From: Heligmosomoides polygyrus polygyrus
Lineage: Eukaryota; Nematoda; Chromadorea; Rhabditida; Heligmosomidae
Direction: 5' to 3'
DNA: 64,000 nt
Assembly: GCA_947396885.1 (NCBI GenBank)
Contig: OX377204.1
Coordinates: 43,387,139 to 43,451,138, forward strand
How positions within the stretch are numbered: the stretch's first letter is position 1; each line of letters starts with the position of its first letter. Under the pieces are notes generated by a model. The model had not been told where the DNA came from, ran no database searches, and worked only from the letters and a program-made list of their open reading frames with translations. Position numbers and translations under genes: made by a program. Below are positions 33,451 to 44,541 of this stretch, in pieces.

Positions 33451-36400
33451 TACCGCGCATGTCTTTTGGCCAATTCCCGAAAAAGCCGCTTTGGAGCGTT
33501 CCAAAGTGGCTTTTTTTATATAACTTTCTTTAAATTCAAGCACTTGTGAAATGAAACATATATTTGGGCTCAGCAGGCCGAGCTCTATCCTTTGACGTAT
33601 AAATCAATAGAGTTGAACAATGCATGTAGGCCGGACATAACCAATCGAGTGGGCGCGAGAGCCTGTAGAGTGACCGTTTCGGGAGTTTTATCGGAAATTC
33701 CCAGCCGCCCTACTAATAAATCGCTTTTAAACTGTCCAGCTTGCCCTTGAAGTGCGCCGTAAACAATGCATATAGAATCGAACCTATCAATCGAGTAGGC
33801 GCGACCACTCGCAAATTGCACGCGTGTATTCGGAGCGCAATAACTCTGTTGAGATCGAATTGTTCCGGATGCGGCTCGTGGGTTCTCTGTCGAGATCGAT
33901 TTGTGCCGGATGCGGCTCGTGGGTTTTGTAGGCAGTAGAAAGCTTTAGTAGTAGGCGGAAGCGCAGCGTTATAGCTTCTAAAGAAGCGAAATTATAGCGG
34001 CGCGAAAAAATGCAGGTTAGCCGTGTGTGACACGATTTTAACCGACTTCAGTTGACCCCTGCAGGAAGACGCGGCGTGCTAACGGCATGCAATCGCGTAT
34101 GCTAGCAGAACACTGGAGGCACTTTACGATGACATGCTCACAGCTCCTCAGCTGCCTGAACTGCCTTGGCCTCATCTGCCATTTTAGGGCGGTGGACTTA
34201 GCGTTGAAGTTTCCTGCGCCCTTACTCGCCCATATTTGAGTTTTCGACACTCGCAATAACACCCTTAGCTTCAGCACGAAAAGCTCTATCGAAAGGTGTC
34301 ACTCTCGACCAATTCCGGAAAAAGCGATTTTTTGACAATTTCCCATCGAGGACGTGGGCCGAGCCTGCGCGGACGATGACGTCATAGAAAATCGATATCT
34401 TAGAATTGGGCCATGCTAGATACCATTTGGTCCAGCTTTTCATGCTGAATTGAATGGTGTTATGGGTGTTATTGAGAGTAGGGAAAACTGTAATCTGGGC
34501 GAGTAAGAGCGAGGAGAACATGGACCGTTGTTGTATTGCATTACACGCGCGGCCATGTTCTGAGCGCGATAACTCTGTCTTTTCTGAACCTTTCCTGTTG
34601 CAGCTTATGGGTTTTGTAGAGTGTAAAATGTTCTAATAGTGCGCTTAAACGGAGCAATGTAGCCTATGATTGGACTCTGTTACGGCGCTGCAAAAATGCA
34701 GGTGAGGCTTGTGTGACGCATTTTTTTCCAATTTCGTTGGACCACTACGATAAGATCCAGCGAGCAAACGGCCTACAAATGCATGGGCGAGCAGAACATA
34801 GCACTTTATGCTCACAACTCCTCAGCTGCCTAAACCGCCTTGGCCCCAGCTGCCATTTTAGGGCGGTGGACTTAGCGTTGAAGTTTCCTGCGCCCTTACT
34901 CGCCCATATTTGAGTTTTCGACACTCGCAATAACACCCTTAGCTTCAGCACGAAAAGCTCTATCGAATGGTGTCACTCTCGACCAATTCCGGAAAAAGCG
35001 ATTTTTTGACAATTTCCCATCGAGGACGTGGGCCGAGCCTGCGCGGACGATGACGTCATAGAAAATCGTTATTTTCGAAAATGGCCAAATTTTCTCGTTC
35101 AAAATCATCTAGTGGTTATTTTGTGATTACGAATCCGATGCCCATTTTTGAAAATTTCGCCGATTTCGGTAGGTTACCTGCCATTTGAGGGTGGTCGTGT
35201 CAGGATCACGTTCACCCTCAGTCATCAGTGTGGGTGTCTTCTGCCATAATCAGCCAAATGGACATCTTCATCGTGTTAGACACCCCGAATAACTCCTGCC
35301 CTTAGATGAAGTTTGAGCAAAATCGGTGACCCTGACACGACCACCCTCAGTTATCCAGAAGAAAATCTCAAACTTACCGAAATCGGCGAAATTTTCAAAA
35401 ACGGGCATCGGATTCGTAATCAGCGCACAAAATAACCACTAGATGATTTTGAACGAGAAAATTTGGCCATTTTCGAAATAACGATTTTCTAGGACGTCAT
35501 CGTCCGCGCAGGCTCGGCCCACGTCCTCGATGGGAAATTGTCAAAAAATCGCTTTTTCCAGAATTGGTCGAGAGTGACACCTTTCGATAGAGCTTTTCGT
35601 GGTGAAGCTAAGGGTATTATTGCAAGTGTCGAAAACTCAAATATGGGCGAGTAAGGGCGCAGGAAACTTCAACGTCGAAATATCGTCGAAAAATCCATTT
35701 TTCCGAAATTGGTCGAGAGTGCCACCGTTCGATAGAGCTCTTCGAACTGAAGATAACGGTACCATTTCGAGAGTCAAAAGCTCAAATCTGGGTGAGTAAG
35801 AGCGCAAGATACTCTAACCGCTATCTTACTCCGCTCTAAACTGGCAGATGAGGCCAAGGCAGTTCAGGCAGCTGAGGAGCTGTGTCATCGTAAAGTGCCT
35901 TCAGTGTTCTGCAAGCATACGCGTTTGCATGCCGTTAGCGCGCCGCGTCTTCCTGCAGGGGTCAACTGAAGTCGGTTAAAATCGTGTCACACACGGCTAA
36001 CCTGCATTTTTTCGCGCCGCTATAATTTCGCTTCTTTAGAAGCTATAACGCTGGCAGAGTTATTGCGCTCCGAATACACGCGTTCAATTTGCGAGTGGTC
36101 GCGCCTACTCGATTGATAGGTTCGATTCTATACGCATTGTTTGCGGCGCACTCCAAAGGCAAGCTGGACAGTCTTAAGGCAATTTCTAAGTAGGGCGGCT
36201 GGGAATTTCGATAAAACCCTCGAAACGGTCACTCTACAGGCCCTCGCGTCCACTCGATTGATAGGTTCGATTCTATATGCATTGTTCACGGCGCACTCTA
36301 AAGGCAAGCTGGACAGTTTAAGAGCAATTTATTAGTAGGGCGGCTGGGAATTTCGGATAAAACTCCCAAAACGGTCACTCTGCAGGCTCTCGCGTCCACT

Positions 36401-36886
36401 CGATTGATAGGTTCTATTCTATATGCATTGTTCACGGCGCACTCCAAAGACAAGCTGGACACTCTTAAGGCAAACTCTAAGTAGGGCGGCTGGGAATTTC
36501 GATAAAACTCTCGAAACGGTCACTCTACAGTCTCTCGCGTCCACTCGATTGATAGGTTCGATTCTATATGCATTGTTCACGGCGCACTCTAAAGGCAAGC
36601 TGGACAGTTTAAGAGCAATTTATTAGTAGGGCGGCTGGGAATTTCGATAAAACTCCCCAAACTGTCACTCTACAGGCTCTCGCGCCCACTCGATTGATTA
36701 TATCCGGCCTATATGCATTGTTCAACTCTATTGATTTATACGTCAAAAGGTAGAGCTCGGGCTGCTGAGCTCAAATATATGTTTCTTCTCACAAGTGCTT
36801 GATTTTAAAGAAAGTTATATAAAAAAGCCGCTTTGGGACGCTCCAAAGCGGCTTTTTCGGGAATTGACCAAAAGACATGCGCGGTA
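33451..36886. mobile_element. giant foldback element, 3.4 kb, nested and unequal arms
   Basis: The termini TACCGCGCATGTCTTTTGG (33451) and its reverse complement (ending 36886) start two arms that pair over most of their length and meet around 35200-35330. Mirrored landmarks include AAAGCCGCTTTGG, the TAGGGCGGCTGGGAA block, the CTGCAGGGGTCAACTGAAG block, and the GACGTCATCGTCCGCGCAGG block. The left arm contains a diverged internal duplication (33830-34400 against 34550-35060); the right arm instead has a four-fold tandem array. Frames such as MLKLRVLLRVSKTQIWASKG recur because the DNA repeats and are not genes. No transposase is seen. A terminal fragment lies at 52428-52610. Confidence 0.8.
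36191..36770. repeat. 145-bp tandem array in the right arm of the foldback
   Basis: TAGGGCGGCTGGGAATTTCG begins at 36191, 36336, 36482 and 36627, a period of 145-146 bp. Adjacent units differ slightly, and alternate units resemble each other most (TTTAAGAGCAATTTATTAG in two of them). The left arm has a single equivalent unit (33690-33830). Confidence 0.88.
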
Positions 36887-37084
36887 TTGTACATATATGG
36901 TGGGATGGTATGATTCGCAATGCCTCACGTATAGGTTTACGAAGTTTCCCACGGTCACGTTGAGACAAAAACCCTCCTCTATTATATATGGCAGGATGTA
37001 AACACGACTCTATGTGGTGACGTACAGACGAGCTGACAGACAAACATGTAATCGTATCATACAGACACGCTCCCGCATAATACA

Positions 37085-37255
37085 TAGGAACGTAGATGAC
37101 GTCCGAAGCAATCTTCTTAATCCAGGTGCTCCTTACACCACATCCGTGACACGTCTCCTGAATACAGACAAACGTTACACTAGGTCTATAACACGCCTTC
37201 TGAATTCCGATACATCTTACACAACTTCTGTAACGCGTCTTCTGAATACCGTCAT
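37085..37255. repeat. degenerate tandem repeat, about 40-bp unit
   Basis: Four units share TTACAC, (T/C)GTAACACG-like and TCTTCTGAAT blocks. The same repeat appears at 21730-21845. Confidence 0.6.
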
Positions 37256-38380
37256 TCGGCGACGGAATATTTATTTATTTCAATTTTCGTTAGTAAGGCT
37301 TCCACTTCCTGGTCTGTCTTCATTGTCATTGTCCTCTGTCCTCTTCCTCCCAACAAGAAAGGCGTCTGATAAACTTGATAGTCCTCAAGCCTTGAGCCTA
37401 GATTGAGGTTCGCTACTCGGCCATCAAGACAAAGGGTGGTGACCGAGGCATGAAGCCACTCATGGAGGAAACCTATGGAATATGTTATGCAGTTTCCAGA
37501 TTTTTTTTTTTGAACAATAGAGGGAAGCATAAGTATTCCGTTTGTGAGCACTATATTTTGCTTACATATTTTTTGAAAATCTTACGTCATTGTTGGAGAA
37601 GATTGGTACTCGATAGCTACTCTAACGGACGCCGACTCGTTCACGCAAAAGAATAGAATTTGGTGTCTACAGTGCCTTTTCTTCTAAAAATGGTTCCGCT
37701 GTTAGAAAATCAAAACGCACTGGTGGACTATCCAGGTCGAGGAAATGTTTCGATCATACTTCGGTAAAGGCTGCTTTTCGGGGTACCGATCACGAATCTA
37801 ACATTTGATTGGTCTTCTTGTGGCAGGTTGAAGTGCATATGAAAACGTGAGGGTGGTGAGGTCATAAGCACCAATTTGGCCCAATAATTGTGCATGTGGG
37901 TTGTTGGGGGTATGCTAATAGCTGTGCTGATTACGTCCTGTGCCCCTTGCAGCGCGCGAGACTCGAGTGTACGTGAGCTTCGCGCTTCAAAAGTGCTGCC
38001 GCCGCCACTGCCATTGCCGCTACTGTCGGGTGTGCCAGTGCCTTTGGAGGCCTTCTGGTTCGTGCGCTTGGGTCCCGCACGGATTAATTACTGCCGGCGA
38101 ATTGTCAATCGCCACCCGCCCTACTAAGGCCTCGTGCATATTTCTGGTCGCCGCGATGGAATCGTGGCAACGATTTTGCAGAACGACGCGAAAAAATTTG
38201 AACTTCTCAGTGCTCATCGCATCGCCCATCGCTCTGCAAGGGAACGCGACGGCGATCCGTCCAGGACCAACGCTAAACACCGCGCGCGGCGCGAAGAAGT
38301 ATGCCATGCCCGCGATGGGCGGTGGAAGCCATCGCGCATGCCGGCTATACATTGGATCCGATCGAAAATCTTCGGATAAT
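37256..38380. other. no gene recognised
   Basis: A - strand frame at 37551-37252 (99 codons) and overlapping frames at 37940-38574 on both strands show no motif. A stretch around 37780-37870 resembles the interspersed repeat in the 4845-6135 foldback. Confidence 0.35.
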
Positions 38381-38382
38381 TG

Positions 38383-38560
38383 GATGATTCGGATAAGGGC
38401 GATTTTGCGGACCCCGGAGTTTTGGATGATTCGGATAAGGGCAATTTTGCGGACTCCGGATTTTCCGATGATTCGGATAAGGGCAATTTTGAGGACCTCG
38501 GATTTTTGAATGATTCGGATAATGACAAACTCGCGGACTCCGGATTTCGGATATCCGAAT
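38383..38560. repeat. 42-bp minisatellite, four units, open in frame on both strands
   Basis: The block GATGATTCGGATAAGGGC starts at 38383, 38425, 38467 and, with changes, 38509, giving a strict 42-bp (14-codon) period. The + strand reads DDSDKGNFADSGF-like units; the - strand reads KIALIRIIQ(K/N)SGV-like units. It ends in CGGATATCCGAATCGGATATCCG, itself palindromic. No promoter or splice context is evident, so a minisatellite is more likely than a protein. Confidence 0.85.
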
Positions 38561-38715
38561 CGGATATCCGACACATTAACGCAAGATGAAGTTTTTCAGA
38601 ATTCCACCGTTCTTTAAGAGGAAGCCACTTTTTAACAACAACAACAGTGCGTGTATCGGAAGACTATCACTTCTCGTCAAGGAAGGAAACATCGAAGAGC
38701 TGGATCATTCCAATC

Positions 38716-38900
38716 AGGGATGGGCCGAAATTCCGTTTCAATGTTCCGAATTTCGGTTTCCGGTCGTTTTTAGTCCTTCCGTTCCGTTCCGTATTCCTCT
38801 CTTTTGGGCCGGAAGACGGAGCGAAAATGGTGGCTCATCACTCATTGATTGCTTTGCACTGCCTTCATTCACCTCTTGATCATAAACGAAAAGCTGAAGA
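38716..38900 (+). repeat. possible hAT-type terminus
   Basis: CAGGGATGGGCCGAAATTCC followed by TTCCG/GGTTTCCGG-rich sequence resembles the CAGGGATGGGCGGAAATT ends of the hAT composites, but the interior differs. The opposite end was not found in the sequence before the scaffold gap. Confidence 0.35.
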
Positions 38901-39559
38901 AAGAGATTAATATGCGTTTTTGTTTTTGTTGCTTTCAAACCGGTGGTGCATCCTGATTTCGCAACAGTAACCAAATTGGATTTTTTTTTCTTTTCTCGAA
39001 ACGATGTACTGTCGGATAGCGTAGGTCCACAAAGGTTCCATGAGTGTTTGAGTAAAGAATCAAATTCCTTATCCGGAGCAGCTTATCTTTTTCCCGAGTA
39101 ATCGTAGGTGGAGCACCAAATCTAGATCAGTGTTCTACAAGCACTCTTATGCTGCTGACAAGGCGCTCCATAGGGACATTGGATCTATCCTAGTCGGAGG
39201 AGGGCATGCGGTTTCTTGCCTCTCCTATCCCCTCCACTGAGTTTGTTCCAGAAATTCACCTGCTGCCAAATGATACAATGGTACCCATGCAAACTCAGAG
39301 CGTGGGTGTCGTGTCGTGGGTGCTGAACGCAACTGTAACCTTGACTCTGTCTCCTCCTAATTGGGATAGACCTGGGACTATCAATAAGACCGGTTAAGTG
39401 CTGAGTGGCGAAATCTCTGACACCTAAATCGTCAGTTGGGTCCATTCCGTTTAAAATACTTTCTTCCTATTTACAGAGAGATTTTGCACAAACTTTGATT
39501 TGTTACACTGGTAATGTTTTAAAATTCATTTTAGTAATAATACGAATACAAGGATTTTT

Positions 39560-39759
39560 NNNNNNNNNNNNNNNNNNNNNNNNNNNNNNNNNNNNNNNNN
39601 NNNNNNNNNNNNNNNNNNNNNNNNNNNNNNNNNNNNNNNNNNNNNNNNNNNNNNNNNNNNNNNNNNNNNNNNNNNNNNNNNNNNNNNNNNNNNNNNNNNN
39701 NNNNNNNNNNNNNNNNNNNNNNNNNNNNNNNNNNNNNNNNNNNNNNNNNNNNNNNNNNN
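39560..39759. other. assembly gap (200 N)
   Basis: Exactly 200 N, a conventional placeholder of unknown true size. Frames running through it are meaningless. Confidence 0.98.
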
Positions 39760-39769
39760 AAGCAGGGCA

Positions 39770-40690
39770 TGGACCGATGTGTAGGGTTGTTAGTAGAAAT
39801 GACGCAGAGAGGTACTATAAAGCGGTTGCTGAAGGCGAGAACGAGGAACGTGCATATTTCCACCTTTGACCTCCTGTGCGCTTGCTTCTGCGAGTATTAT
39901 GGTTATAGAAAAACATCTGTTGGGACTGAAGTTCGAGTGATGAAGTGTTGAGTGGATGTGCATACTCATAGTTATTCATAAAATACAGTTACTTATAGAG
40001 TACTCATAGCTCTGTAAGATCTGGCGAGGTGACGCCAAGTAGACCTATGATTCTTGGGTTCCATCAAGGGAGAGATGGGGCCTGTTAAACAGGGATTAAA
40101 ATCAAGAAAACACTTCTAATGAGTCCCGTTTCCGACCTTTTTATATAGATCCATTTTTTATGCTTCGGATTTTTTTGGAGCTGAAGGAGGAAACGGAAAA
40201 TGCTGCCTTCGACAATGAGCGGTTAGGGTGCATACCTGTTCTTTTGCTCTGTTTGATGAACTAGACTAATTTTCAGCTGCTCTTGTAGGCTTGGAACTGA
40301 CTATGAGTTGTAGGAGCAGTCTCAAGCAATCGAGATTGCTGCTCTAAAAAATGTTGGTTGAAGCACACTAAGATAGGCTCTCAACTATCTACCGCAGAAC
40401 TCCACTAGTGTGGGATTTCCACCATCAGTGAAGCAATCTGAACAGGTGCATGGCTGATAGTTCCTCCAAATATATTATATATCGATAGAGCCTTACCATT
40501 AGACACTTCTCAAGTTCAGGCGGCAAGAGATGCTGATGCCCTTCCCAAAGGTGTAAACATTTAAAGAGTCGATCTTGCTGCGGCCATCTTGATAGTGTTT
40601 TTAGGGTTTTCTTTTACTTCCGCCTCGATGCTGGTATTTTGAACCCCGCCAATTCCTGAATGTTTCCATTCTTGGCGTTCGTCCTCTTTC
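39770..40690. other. no gene recognised
   Basis: AT-rich; only short frames. It may belong to a gene interrupted by the scaffold gap, but nothing shows this. Confidence 0.35.
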
Positions 40691-40696
40691 TCAATC

Positions 40697-40971
40697 CAAT
40701 TTCTACAAGACGAAGAAGGCTGAAGACGAATCCCGTACCCGTAAGAATTGCGCTCTCCAGTCGCTGAGGGTTCGCTGCCAGCGCAGTCGCCTGTTTAAAG
40801 GATGGGACGCGCTCGAATTGCGCGCCGGATTACGGTGGCAGGAAACTCTGTTTGAGTTCTATAACTCAGTCTCACGGAATGCTTGTGAGCTCATCAAAGT
40901 ATGTTTGAGCAGTGTAATTAAACAGAGATTGAAGAGTAAGAGCAAGAAGCGTTATCAAGCATTAGTAACCT
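40697..40971 (+). CDS. unidentified open frame, basic protein fragment
   Basis: About 90 codons are open on the + strand without an ATG: it reads SRTRKNCALQSLRVRCQRSR, then WDALELRAGLRWQETLFEFY, and ends KSKSKKRYQALVT before a stop. The composition (Arg/Lys-rich with regularly spaced Leu and Trp) looks like real or formerly real protein. I do not recognise the family. A fragment of a retroelement (linker or thumb region) is possible, as is a host exon. No clear splice acceptor was identified. Confidence 0.3.
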
Positions 40972-41743
40972 AAAAGGCTACTTCGTTTGACATGACTTCT
41001 ATAAGCGTAACTTACGACGAGAAAGGACAGAAGTAAGTAGTAGAACTAGCGCAGAACAAGCGTTGCTGACTGGCTTCCGCTTCAAAGAAAAGCCCCGGTA
41101 AGTGTGTGTGAGGCAAGGAAGTTGTCGTGTGAGGAAATCCTGACCGCACTGCCAGCGACTGGCTGGCAACGTTCTGGCATGCCACGCGGCGTAAACGTGA
41201 CGTTCCCCGTAACGCGGCAGTCCTGCATGTAAAGGTGTGCTACCCTTCTATACTTCATTATAACTCTGCCTATCTTGGGAGAGAGCTGTCATATCTTTAG
41301 GCAGCATTGACGGTCTCGGGCAAATTCAGTATAGGGTAGGCTTGAAATCGAGATATACCTTGTCAAATTGGGCACTCTACTGAACAAACTGGATGCGCTT
41401 GAAGCCGTAGTAATCATCAACGCTATGTGTTCGGCTTGGGATAGGAGAACTGCAAGTTTACAGAGAAAGGCACAGTTAATTTTTTTTGTATAAGGAATTT
41501 TTCTTGACCTGTTTAAGCAGCGCCTAATGTAATTTCGAAGGAGTACGCTGATGTGCTCAGCTGGACTTCGAAAGTGCCCAATTCGCAGTGATGAAAGGCG
41601 TCAATTTTAAAGTGAAATTGGAGTGTAGAAGTACTTCCTGATTTTTTCGTCTAAAATAGTGATGCCCAGTTAACTTTATTTTTTTACGAAGTTTAGCGAA
41701 AGATTTTTGTTAAAAAATTAAAAGAAGAACGACCATATGTTTG

Positions 41744-42047
41744 CGCACACCTCTTGTGGGTACGTCTACGGTGCGCTCGTGATCTGAAGAAAAGAAAAGT
41801 TGATTTCTGTGCAGCGCAGGAGATCAGGTGTTCTTGCATCATGAGGCATAGGACGAGGATTCGTGGCCGTTCTATGGCACGTAGATGGTACCATACGAGA
41901 GGGCTGCGCCACATCATTGATCGAGCATTTTCACGTACATTCCATTCTACTTTATCGGCTGCCAAGACTGTCGACGAGACTTGGAAGAGCGGCCTGATGC
42001 GATACGCTAGGATTGTTCAGCAGACCGTCAGTGTTAGATATCACTGA
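41744..42047 (+). pseudogene. RTE-type LINE fragment, endonuclease start joined to linker
   Basis: The frame 41754-42047 opens with RCARDLKKRKVDFCAAQEIR, which resembles the first conserved block of the LINE endonuclease (catalytic Glu within QE). It soon reaches AKTVDETWKSGLMRYARIV, which matches the VDETWKDA linker of the RTE at 9658. The endonuclease body is missing, so the copy has a large internal deletion. No RT follows. Confidence 0.4.
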
Positions 42048-42059
42048 ATCGAGAGCATT

Positions 42060-42880
42060 TCTAACAGAATAAATTCGGTAGCATGCTTGGTTGAGGGTAT
42101 GTGTCCCGTTCTGATAAGATCAAGAAAGATTTGGATATAAAGCGCAGCTTTCTTATTACGGAGCTATTGCAATAATAAGTGGAGGTCTTCAGTGAGGGCC
42201 GCTATGTGAAACAACAACTCAACTTGCAAGTTACATAGTTTTTAAATATTGAACGGATAATAGTCATAAAGTTTGACAGGTAGTGAATTGCATTTCTGGG
42301 AGAAGTGAAACGTTTGTTGGTGTCACACCAGAATTACTGTGCGGTGCTTTCACAACTGACTTATAAGTCACCACACGCGCGCTGCCGAGAAGTGTGAAAA
42401 CCCGCACTGTTTGGAGACGCAGGACGAAACTATGGGTTACCACGACAGGATTGTCATTCAGCAAGAGATGTGCGGCTCAGCAAGGCAGATCAGAGCACTG
42501 ATCATCTCATCGGATGACAGGTGAGAGCTATGCTACCCATTTCCTATGTGGTAAAGAGCTTTGGCTTCTTCCTTGGAATGTGGCGTGATCGCCAGGAGCT
42601 TTCGAAACTGCTCGCTCCACAAATCACTGGGATGGGCTCGTTCGTGTCTAGAATCGCTCTTGCTTGTAATGTCTAGGCGGGGCAAGCTTTCAGATTCCAG
42701 GATTCCAGGAAGGACGCATAATTTGATCTGCCTAGCGCATTAAGCAGATTAGAATAAGACGCTAGATGTTTAGAATGGGCTGAGAATGGTCCTTGTCCAT
42801 AATTAGCTTACTATCTATATTATCAATTATCCTCGACAGTAGCACATTACGTGAGAAACATTTTCTATGGGTCAGTTATT
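42060..42880. other. no gene recognised
   Basis: Short motif-free frames only. The sequence may be intronic if the RS-rich exon that follows is real. Confidence 0.4.
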
Positions 42881-42888
42881 GTTTTGAG

Positions 42889-43129
42889 AAAAACGCTTGT
42901 TAAGGGAGCGAAGTATACGAAACGACTCCAAGAGAGAAAAATCGTCACGAAGTCGAAGCAGTTCTCGTTCGAGGCGAAGAAGATATACTTCCAATTCCGA
43001 AGATTCGCCTCAAACCTCAGAACCTGTTTGGGAGAAAGAAAGAGAGGACGATATGATTGATCATGTGGATATGACCCATGTGAAAGTGGAGGCTACGATC
43101 CCATCGGAAACCAAAAAGGGAATTCTAGA
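42889..43129 (+). CDS. candidate internal exon of an RS-rich (SR-like) protein
   Basis: The frame reads [20 protein letters not shown], then [20 protein letters not shown] and a Val/Thr-rich end. Arg-Ser dipeptide tracts followed by an acidic stretch are typical of splicing-related nuclear proteins and are unlike any transposon here. The right boundary is a good nematode donor (AGA|GTAAGG at 43130). The left boundary would be TTTTGAG|AA, a poor match to TTTTCAG; an in-frame TGA lies just upstream. No RNA-recognition motif is visible. Other exons were not found, so it may belong to a gene crossing the gap or be a relic. Confidence 0.38.
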
Positions 43130-43590
43130 GTAAGGCAAATTCCTGTTTCTTCAGAAACTCATAAGGTATGAACTAAACGCAGATCACTGTGAACGTCTCC
43201 TCTCTAACACTACATGAGATACTATACGAAATTAGGGGCAATGATGATGGAGCACACCGTGGTCACAAATTCCGAGGTTGTTTAAAAAATACGTAAAGAC
43301 ACATAGCATTGATTCCTAGACGCTAGGCAGCTCCATTAGAGGATCTCATTTTCTCGTAGTGTACCCTCTCATGCTGCAAGACTGCAAGACATATGGGCAC
43401 TCACAGCCATCACTCGCCGTTAAACGCACACAAGCAAAAAACTGCGGACGAGTTTTCGGACGAGTTGTTCGGGCGCGAAAGGTAAAAATTCAAACAGGCC
43501 AACACGGCGTTGGCGATGGGGCGCGAAATCCTTCAATGCAAGCATTACACGAGCGAACCTCTTGTCGCTCAAGGTTGGGAGGGGTTCGGA

Positions 43591-43985
43591 GCAGGCAAGG
43601 GAAGGGACTCCAGGGTGTGGTGCAGCCAAGCTGCTCGTGTGGAAACTGCTCACATCGCGCAGAGGGGTTCGGAGCTGGCTTCTGCGCTCTTCGAGCGCAG
43701 AAGCAGGCAAGGGAAGGGACTCCAGGGTGTGGTGCAGCCAAGCTGCTCGTGTGGAAACTGCTCACATCGCGCAGAGGGGTTCGGAGCAGGCAAGGGAAGG
43801 GACTCCAGGGTGTGGTGCAGACAAGCTGCTCGTGTGGAAACTGCTCACATCGCGCAGAGGGGTTCGGAGCTGGCTTCTGCGCTCTTCGAGCGCAGAAACA
43901 GGCAAGGGAAGGGACTCCAGGGTGTGGTGCAGCCAAGCTGCTCGTGTGGAAACTGCTCACATCGCCCAGGGGGGTTCGGAGCTGG
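43591..43985. repeat. minisatellite with alternating 112- and 83-bp units
   Basis: The block GCAGGCAAGGGAAGGGACTC begins at 43591, 43703 and 43786, with a variant at 43899, so spacings are 112, 83 and 113 bp. The longer units contain an extra 29 bp centred on CTTCTGCGCTCTTCGAGCGC, a near-perfect palindrome. Two 195-bp higher-order units result. Copies are almost identical. Four of the six frames stay open through it (up to 272 codons), a by-product of stop-free repeats and not evidence for genes. Confidence 0.9.
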
Positions 43986-44461
43986 CTTCTGCGCTCTTCG
44001 AGTATCACTTCATGGGGCATCAACCGTTCAACAAACTCCCAATCGATCTTCACCTCCTCAAAGCTGGTGGTTGTTGCACCTGAAAGAACGAGATGGGCGA
44101 CAGATATGCGAAAACAGATAAAACTGACTTGGACGCAAATCGTCTCAATATTCTTAAGAGTGCACAGACCGCTATAATCAACTTTGAGGAAAGATAATCG
44201 CTAGAAAAACTAATTTAAGCATGCTGTTTGTCCCTTCAGACAAGGAGATTGTATAATGCTACCTCTCGTAGGTTAGGTTAGGGTGTTGTGTTCCTATAAT
44301 CACTTATGTCCAATCTCCGTAATTATCAACCTGACAACACTATCGAACCGGATCACTAATCACTCAGTACTGCGATAGCTATGTATTCTCTGGCTTACGG
44401 ATAGCTCCAACTTTGAACGCTAGGAACTGAACAATCTATCTTCAATTGACTTTGTCCTGTC

Positions 44462-44541
44462 CTCGGTTGGTCCCCAAACGAATGACGCGTTAGAGCGCGT
44501 TAGAGGTCTCTAACACGTCATTCGTTTGGGGACCAACCGAG
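44462..44541. repeat. long perfect-type hairpin, 80 bp
   Basis: CTCGGTTGGTCCCCAAACGA is mirrored by TCGTTTGGGGACCAACCGAG; the arms are 34-35 bp with one or two mismatches and the loop is about 11 bp. It looks like a small MITE. The surrounding sequence gives no clear duplication. Confidence 0.8.

Noticed and set aside
34038..35799. Recurrent small proteins (MLKLRVLLRVSKTQIW type)
   Set aside because: They recur because the foldback arms repeat the same DNA in both orientations; no independent evidence for coding.
36191..36770. CRISPR-like regularly spaced repeats
   Set aside because: The whole 145-bp unit is repeated, with no unique spacers, in a eukaryotic foldback arm.
37940..38574. Frames of 184-189 codons on opposite strands
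   Set aside because: They overlap each other and end in the 42-bp minisatellite; no motif supports either.
39405..39869. Frames of 110-154 codons across the N gap
   Set aside because: Most of the translation is undetermined residues from the 200-N placeholder.
43359..44177. Open frames of 173-272 codons on both strands
   Set aside because: All run through the 112/83-bp minisatellite and are open in four frames at once, which is expected of stop-free repeats.
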